A stretch of 64,000 nucleotides of DNA, taken from NCBI RefSeq assembly GCF_011046555.1, contig NZ_CP049246.1, positions 3,348,001 to 3,412,000 of the forward strand, given 5' to 3'. The notes under the pieces are model-generated. The model was not told where the DNA came from and searched no databases. It worked only from the letters and a program-made list of their open reading frames with translations. This stretch comes from Sphingobacterium lactis. GTDB taxonomy: Bacteria; Bacteroidota; Bacteroidia; Sphingobacteriales; Sphingobacteriaceae. Shown in pieces: positions 60,906 to 64,000 of the stretch (position 1 is its first letter; each line of letters begins with the position of its first letter). Made by a program: the position numbers and the translations under genes.

Positions 60906-61436
60906 TTACATCTCAGCTATTTTTTTCTTTGCTTTGACCAGGTGGTCCTTTACCGTCGCTTTACTGATGGACAGCGCCTTGGCGATCTCATCGTAACTCA
61001 TGCCATGCATGCGTGACATCAGGAATACCTGGCAACGTTTTTTTGGGAGTACATGGGCCAACTTATTCACCAGGTAAGCCATATCCAGCTGTGCGTTGAG
61101 TGCATCCTGACCGCCCGTCTGTTCTTCGCTCTGTCGGTATTCTGACAGATACTCGGCCATTTGCCTACGTTCTTTTTCGGTCTCCCGCTGCCAGTCCAGA
61201 AAAATAGAATAGGAAATCTGGCGGAGGTAAGCGGCCAGGTCGGTATCGATCCTGTCCCGGTATTTCCACAATCGATCAAAGGCATCGTTCGTCAGTTCAT
61301 CGGCAATCTCATGACGGTCGGTCTTCTTTTTAAAATATAGCCAGATATTCTTGTAATACCTGTCGACAACGCGATTGAACGCTCTTACATCTCCTCTACT
61401 GAGTTCTTCCGCCGTGTAAATATCTATGCTTTCCAT
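60906..61436 (-). CDS. ECF-family RNA polymerase sigma factor
   Basis: 176 residues. Region 2 contains NRVVDRYYKNIWLYFKKKTD and ADELTNDAFDRLWKYRDRID; region 4 ends in RMHGMSYDEIAKALSISKAT followed by VKDHLVKAKKKI. Fec-type sigma factor that should transcribe the receptor gene when released by FecR. It lies 84 bp after the S41 peptidase gene and 665 bp ahead of fecR. Confidence 0.95.
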   Translation of the reverse strand: MESIDIYTAEELSRGDVRAFNRVVDRYYKNIWLYFKKKTDRHEIADELTNDAFDRLWKYRDRIDTDLAAYLRQISYSIFLDWQRETEKERRQMAEYLSEYRQSEEQTGGQDALNAQLDMAYLVNKLAHVLPKKRCQVFLMSRMHGMSYDEIAKALSISKATVKDHLVKAKKKIAEM

Positions 61437-61520
61437 ATTTTAGTTTTAGGTTGTATTAGCTATACCTTTTGAGTTTGGTCCGTTTACATTCGATTAACAC
61501 TGTTTCTTATACTGATGATC

Positions 61521-62876
61521 TTATGGTTTGACAATCATGTTGGCTTTTTGGTCTGCAGCTTCCCGTGAATCGTACAAGATGCGCGGAATTTCCTCTAGGG
61601 TTGCCTTCCTGCTACTTGCTCTATTTGATTGTCCGGAGATTCTTGTGCGTGCTTCGCTGATCAGCGGGTCGTTTGGATCGCCAAGAGGCATTAAAGGCGC
61701 ACGGAGCTCCTGCCTGATGACATCCGGCACCAGGCCATGCGGATAGTCGCCCTCCCCACGGCCATTGTAGAGCTTGAACACCATAGGCTCGATGCTCCAT
61801 GCATTGTTCTTGCCGGTATTGTTGTCCTTTATGCTGAATGACGCCATGTCCTTGCCCAGCGTTGTTTCTCCGATCTGTACAACATCCGTCCACGGACGGA
61901 GGGCTTTGATCAGAAATTCGGCTGACGAACCGGTATGCCTGCCGGTCAGCATAAAGACCCGATCTAACGATAGACGCATCTGCTCGATCTCCGAAAAAGT
62001 GAACGGTGTCCCGCTGTAGGTTTTGGCTATCGTTCGGGCAAACGTCTCCTTGCGTGTGCCAGCTCGGCTATTGCCCCGGTATTCCAGGAATACATCCGTT
62101 TCTTTCACTTTCGACAGCACGGCAGCTAGCGCCGCACATACCCCGACATCACCCCCAGCATTGTAGCGGAGGTCAAGGATCAATTCAGTGGCTCCAGCCT
62201 GTTTGAATGCCATGAACGCCTGTTGCAGATGCTGCCGATATCGGCCATCAAAGGAATTGTAGAACAGATAGGCCGTCGGTTTCGATTCACCCTCAAATAT
62301 CTTGTACACGTATACCGAATTTTCGGACATGGTCATCGCAGGGATTATGACCGTACCCAGGTCTTCGATGTCAAGCGTGATGCTCCGCTGGGCGACCGAT
62401 GTACGGATGAGTGCCTGCACATTGCTTTCGTTCGGTATGGTGCCGTTTATCTTGGTGATGGTCTGCCCACGCTGCAACCCGCTGCCCGCTGCAACGGAGT
62501 TGGGAACAACCAGTGCGACCGTCGCCTGTGCACCGGAATCTGAACGCTCGTAGAGGATCAGCTCAAAGCCAAACTGCTGTACCGGCGAAGGATAATAACT
62601 CGTGGGAATCGAAGGATTGTAAATCCTCGAAAACCGGTCCTGCGGATTTTTGAGCGTGGCAAAAAATTCCAACGGCGGTTTGGAAAGGTCGGGATTTTTG
62701 GGAAGGCCGCTGTTCCAATAGTAATAGACCTGCATGCTGTCCAGTAGCCAATCATTGATATATTCATCCGAACCCGCCGGATAATCAGGCTCCGGTCCGT
62801 CCTTTTTACAGGCAGAAAAGAGCAGAAGAGTTAGCCAAACGGTGTATTTTAGGTGAAATCTACAACCGAAGTCCAT
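61521..62876 (-). CDS. S41-family (C-terminal processing) peptidase lipoprotein
   Basis: 451 residues. N-terminal signal with lipobox FSAC followed by KKDG, so an outer-membrane lipoprotein protease. A PDZ-like domain spans ~115-190 (GLQRGQTITKINGTIPNES). The S41 core has LILDLRYNAGGDV (oxyanion region) and the catalytic serine block MLTGRHTGSSAEFLIKAL, with the Lys in GKDMASF. It may process an exported partner of the adjacent receptor/anti-sigma system, but this link is only positional. Confidence 0.9.
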   Translation of the reverse strand: MDFGCRFHLKYTVWLTLLLFSACKKDGPEPDYPAGSDEYINDWLLDSMQVYYYWNSGLPKNPDLSKPPLEFFATLKNPQDRFSRIYNPSIPTSYYPSPVQQFGFELILYERSDSGAQATVALVVPNSVAAGSGLQRGQTITKINGTIPNESNVQALIRTSVAQRSITLDIEDLGTVIIPAMTMSENSVYVYKIFEGESKPTAYLFYNSFDGRYRQHLQQAFMAFKQAGATELILDLRYNAGGDVGVCAALAAVLSKVKETDVFLEYRGNSRAGTRKETFARTIAKTYSGTPFTFSEIEQMRLSLDRVFMLTGRHTGSSAEFLIKALRPWTDVVQIGETTLGKDMASFSIKDNNTGKNNAWSIEPMVFKLYNGRGEGDYPHGLVPDVIRQELRAPLMPLGDPNDPLISEARTRISGQSNRASSRKATLEEIPRILYDSREAADQKANMIVKP

Positions 62877-63080
62877 GGATGTAAAATAATTTCATACACA
62901 AAGCTAATGATGTAAGGTAAACTGAATGTTAAATTTATTTTTCCTCTGGATTTCGCTTTGGATTTTTTTTGGCGTGGGTTTCGTGGAAATGAAATGGGTA
63001 TTGTTTCTGTAGAGATACAGAATTAAGCTGTTTTCGGGACCGGTTTGAATAATGAAGGTATGCTTGTTAGCAGATTTCAT
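62877..63080. other. AT-rich non-coding stretch before the 50-bp repeat array
   Basis: No gene, promoter or hairpin stood out. The S41 gene's promoter should be here but no TAnnTTTG match was seen on its strand. Confidence 0.3.
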
Positions 63081-63262
63081 GGTTGGTTTTATCTGGTGCT
63101 AAAATAGTTACACCCCGCTGGGGTTGCATGGGTTGGTTTTACCTGACGCTAAAATAGTTAAACCCCGTTGCGGTTGCAGGGGCTGGTTTTATCTGGCGCT
63201 AAAATAGTTACACCCCGCTGGGGTTGCATGGGTTGGTTTTCCTGATGGTAAGATAGTTTCAC
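63081..63262 (+). repeat. 50-bp tandem repeat array (~3.6 copies) with palindromic core
   Basis: GGTTGGTTTT recurs (with one variant GGCTGGTTTT) at 63081, 63131, 63181 and 63231. Each full unit carries GCTAAAATAGTTACACCCC-n-GGGGTTGCATG. Units 1 and 3 are almost identical; unit 2 has drifted (AACCCCGTTGCGGTTGC). Same family as the copies at 4.9-5.3 kb, 58 kb away. Confidence 0.92.
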
Positions 63263-63343
63263 TAAAACTTCTGAACATGATCCATGATTCCCACCCTTCC
63301 TGGCCACCATAGGTCTAAGTACTAAATACTAACTACTAAATAC

Positions 63344-63374
63344 AAAAAAGCAACTCTTTTGGAGTTGCTTTTTT
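63344..63374 (+). terminator. Orphan rho-independent terminator
   Basis: AAAAAGCAACTC/GAGTTGCTTTTT perfect 12-bp stem with loop TTTTG and T run. No gene on either strand ends nearby. Confidence 0.85.
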
Positions 63375-63479
63375 CTGTAGTACCATTAGTTCAAAACAAG
63401 CGTCGTTTACTTGAAAATTTCCTGAGCCCTTTAATTATACTTTCATTTTTGATGGAGATCAGTCACTATCGGAAGTTGT

Positions 63480-63487
63480 TAATTTTG
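63480..63487 (+). promoter_or_regulatory. -7 box TAATTTTG upstream of the serine hydrolase
   Basis: Exact TAnnTTTG, ~98 nt before the ATG. No clear -33 box, so low confidence. Confidence 0.3.
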
Positions 63488-63585
63488 TGTTAAACTCAAA
63501 TATGTTAAAGCAAAATAGTTGCGACTATGGTGAAAAGGTTGGTATATTCGAGTTAATAAACCGTATAAAAATAGTTAACTCATAA

Positions 63586-64000
63586 ATGAAATCATTATTA
63601 ATTCTTGCATTATCATACATTTTAGGTTGTTCTACAGTTTTTTCACAAAAAATTGAACTACAAAAAATAGATAGTTTTGTTAATTATATTGAACAAAACA
63701 ATAGAGGCATTGGTAGCATTTCAATTTTTAATGATGGAAGAGAAATTTATAACAGAAGTTTTGGACAATCAAAACTATTAGATATTCAATATAACGCTGA
63801 TACAAAATATCAAATAGGTTCAATAACTAAACTTGTTACTGCAACGTTAATATTCAAGCTTATTGAAGATGGGAAGCTAAGATTAGACGATCCCATATCA
63901 AAATTTTATCCTAATATCCCAAATTCTAATGATATTAAAATTAAAAATCTGATGAATCATTCTAGCGGATTGGGTGACTTTTTAGAAAAAAAGGATAATA
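63586..64000 (+). CDS. Serine hydrolase of the beta-lactamase/penicillin-binding family (3' truncated by window)
   Basis: The first 138 residues are visible. MKSLLILALSYILGCSTVFS is a signal peptide (possible lipobox ILGC). Then comes a beta-lactamase-type (class C/esterase) domain with the active-site SxxK in QIGSITKLVTATLIFKLIE, followed by GKLRLDDPISKFYPNIP and the NHSSGLGDF block. It is a periplasmic or surface esterase/peptidase-like enzyme. Base composition is far more AT-rich than most neighbours, suggesting recent acquisition. The C-terminus lies outside the window. Confidence 0.88.
   Translation, partial: MKSLLILALSYILGCSTVFSQKIELQKIDSFVNYIEQNNRGIGSISIFNDGREIYNRSFGQSKLLDIQYNADTKYQIGSITKLVTATLIFKLIEDGKLRLDDPISKFYPNIPNSNDIKIKNLMNHSSGLGDFLEKKDN

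Noticed and set aside
1..64000. tRNA, rRNA, transposase or prophage genes
   Set aside because: Intergenic regions were read for T-loop and anticodon patterns and for IS-type inverted repeats with transposase genes; none found.

Overview
The window is chromosomal DNA from a member of the Bacteroidota, most likely Sphingobacteriaceae (Sphingobacterium or a close relative). This rests on a SusC/SusD pair, an ECF sigma/FecR/TonB-receptor cascade with an STN domain, a fimbrillin-like lipoprotein, DUF4199, DUF2851 and DUF6428 proteins, and many copies of the Bacteroidota promoter -7 box (TAnnTTTG), some with a -33 TTTG-like box about 19 nt upstream. No rRNA, tRNA, CRISPR array, prophage or transposase gene was found. 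All family assignments come from reading the translated sequence; no database search was run.

Layout. 1-4.8 kb: the end of a polysaccharide-utilisation locus (SusC truncated by the window edge, SusD, strong terminator). 4.8-5.6 kb: two interleaved families of short palindromic repeats. 5.6-13.1 kb: a dye-decolourising peroxidase, an amino-acid permease, a WG-repeat protein, a TPR histidine kinase/NarL-type regulator pair and a small membrane protein. 13.1-20.3 kb (minus strand): a GH31-glgB-glgA-glgC glycogen operon. 20.5-29.1 kb: housekeeping genes (queA, ispD, two GT2 glycosyltransferases, a PhnP-like hydrolase, a dihydroorotase homologue with a degenerate active site, ubiX). 29.1-35.2 kb: a candidate small RNA, an ankyrin protein, DUF2851, ribD, a lipoprotein, a possible SUKH protein and a quinone-reductase-like enzyme. 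35.4-39.7 kb: an exported superoxide dismutase, a short arsenic-type operon (arsR, DUF6428, arsC-like) without an exporter, and a 5'-nucleotidase-like protein with altered metal ligands. 39.8-44.9 kb: DinB-like, ppk1, tmk and a His-containing multi-pass membrane protein.

44.9-47.8 kb: an 840-bp spacer with a 122-bp palindrome, then a two-gene unit of a 57-residue peptide and a fimbrillin-like lipoprotein. 47.8-52.7 kb: transcription-factor-centred stress modules: DoxX/HxlR divergent pair, TetR with two matching operators and three small genes, a double carboxymuconolactone-decarboxylase protein and an AraC regulator. 53.1-62.9 kb (minus strand): S41 peptidase, ECF sigma, FecR, TonB receptor, a beta-helix-like lipoprotein and a second lipoprotein, which together look like a surface-signalling and uptake locus of unknown ligand. 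62.9-64 kb: a 50-bp tandem repeat array, an orphan terminator and the AT-rich start of a serine hydrolase that looks recently acquired.

Best candidates for undescribed biology are the 122-bp palindrome built from 11-bp units, the promoter-plus-terminator small RNA near 29.5 kb, the short peptide paired with the fimbrillin-like lipoprotein, and the receptor-linked lipoproteins. Most of the window is otherwise ordinary core genome.
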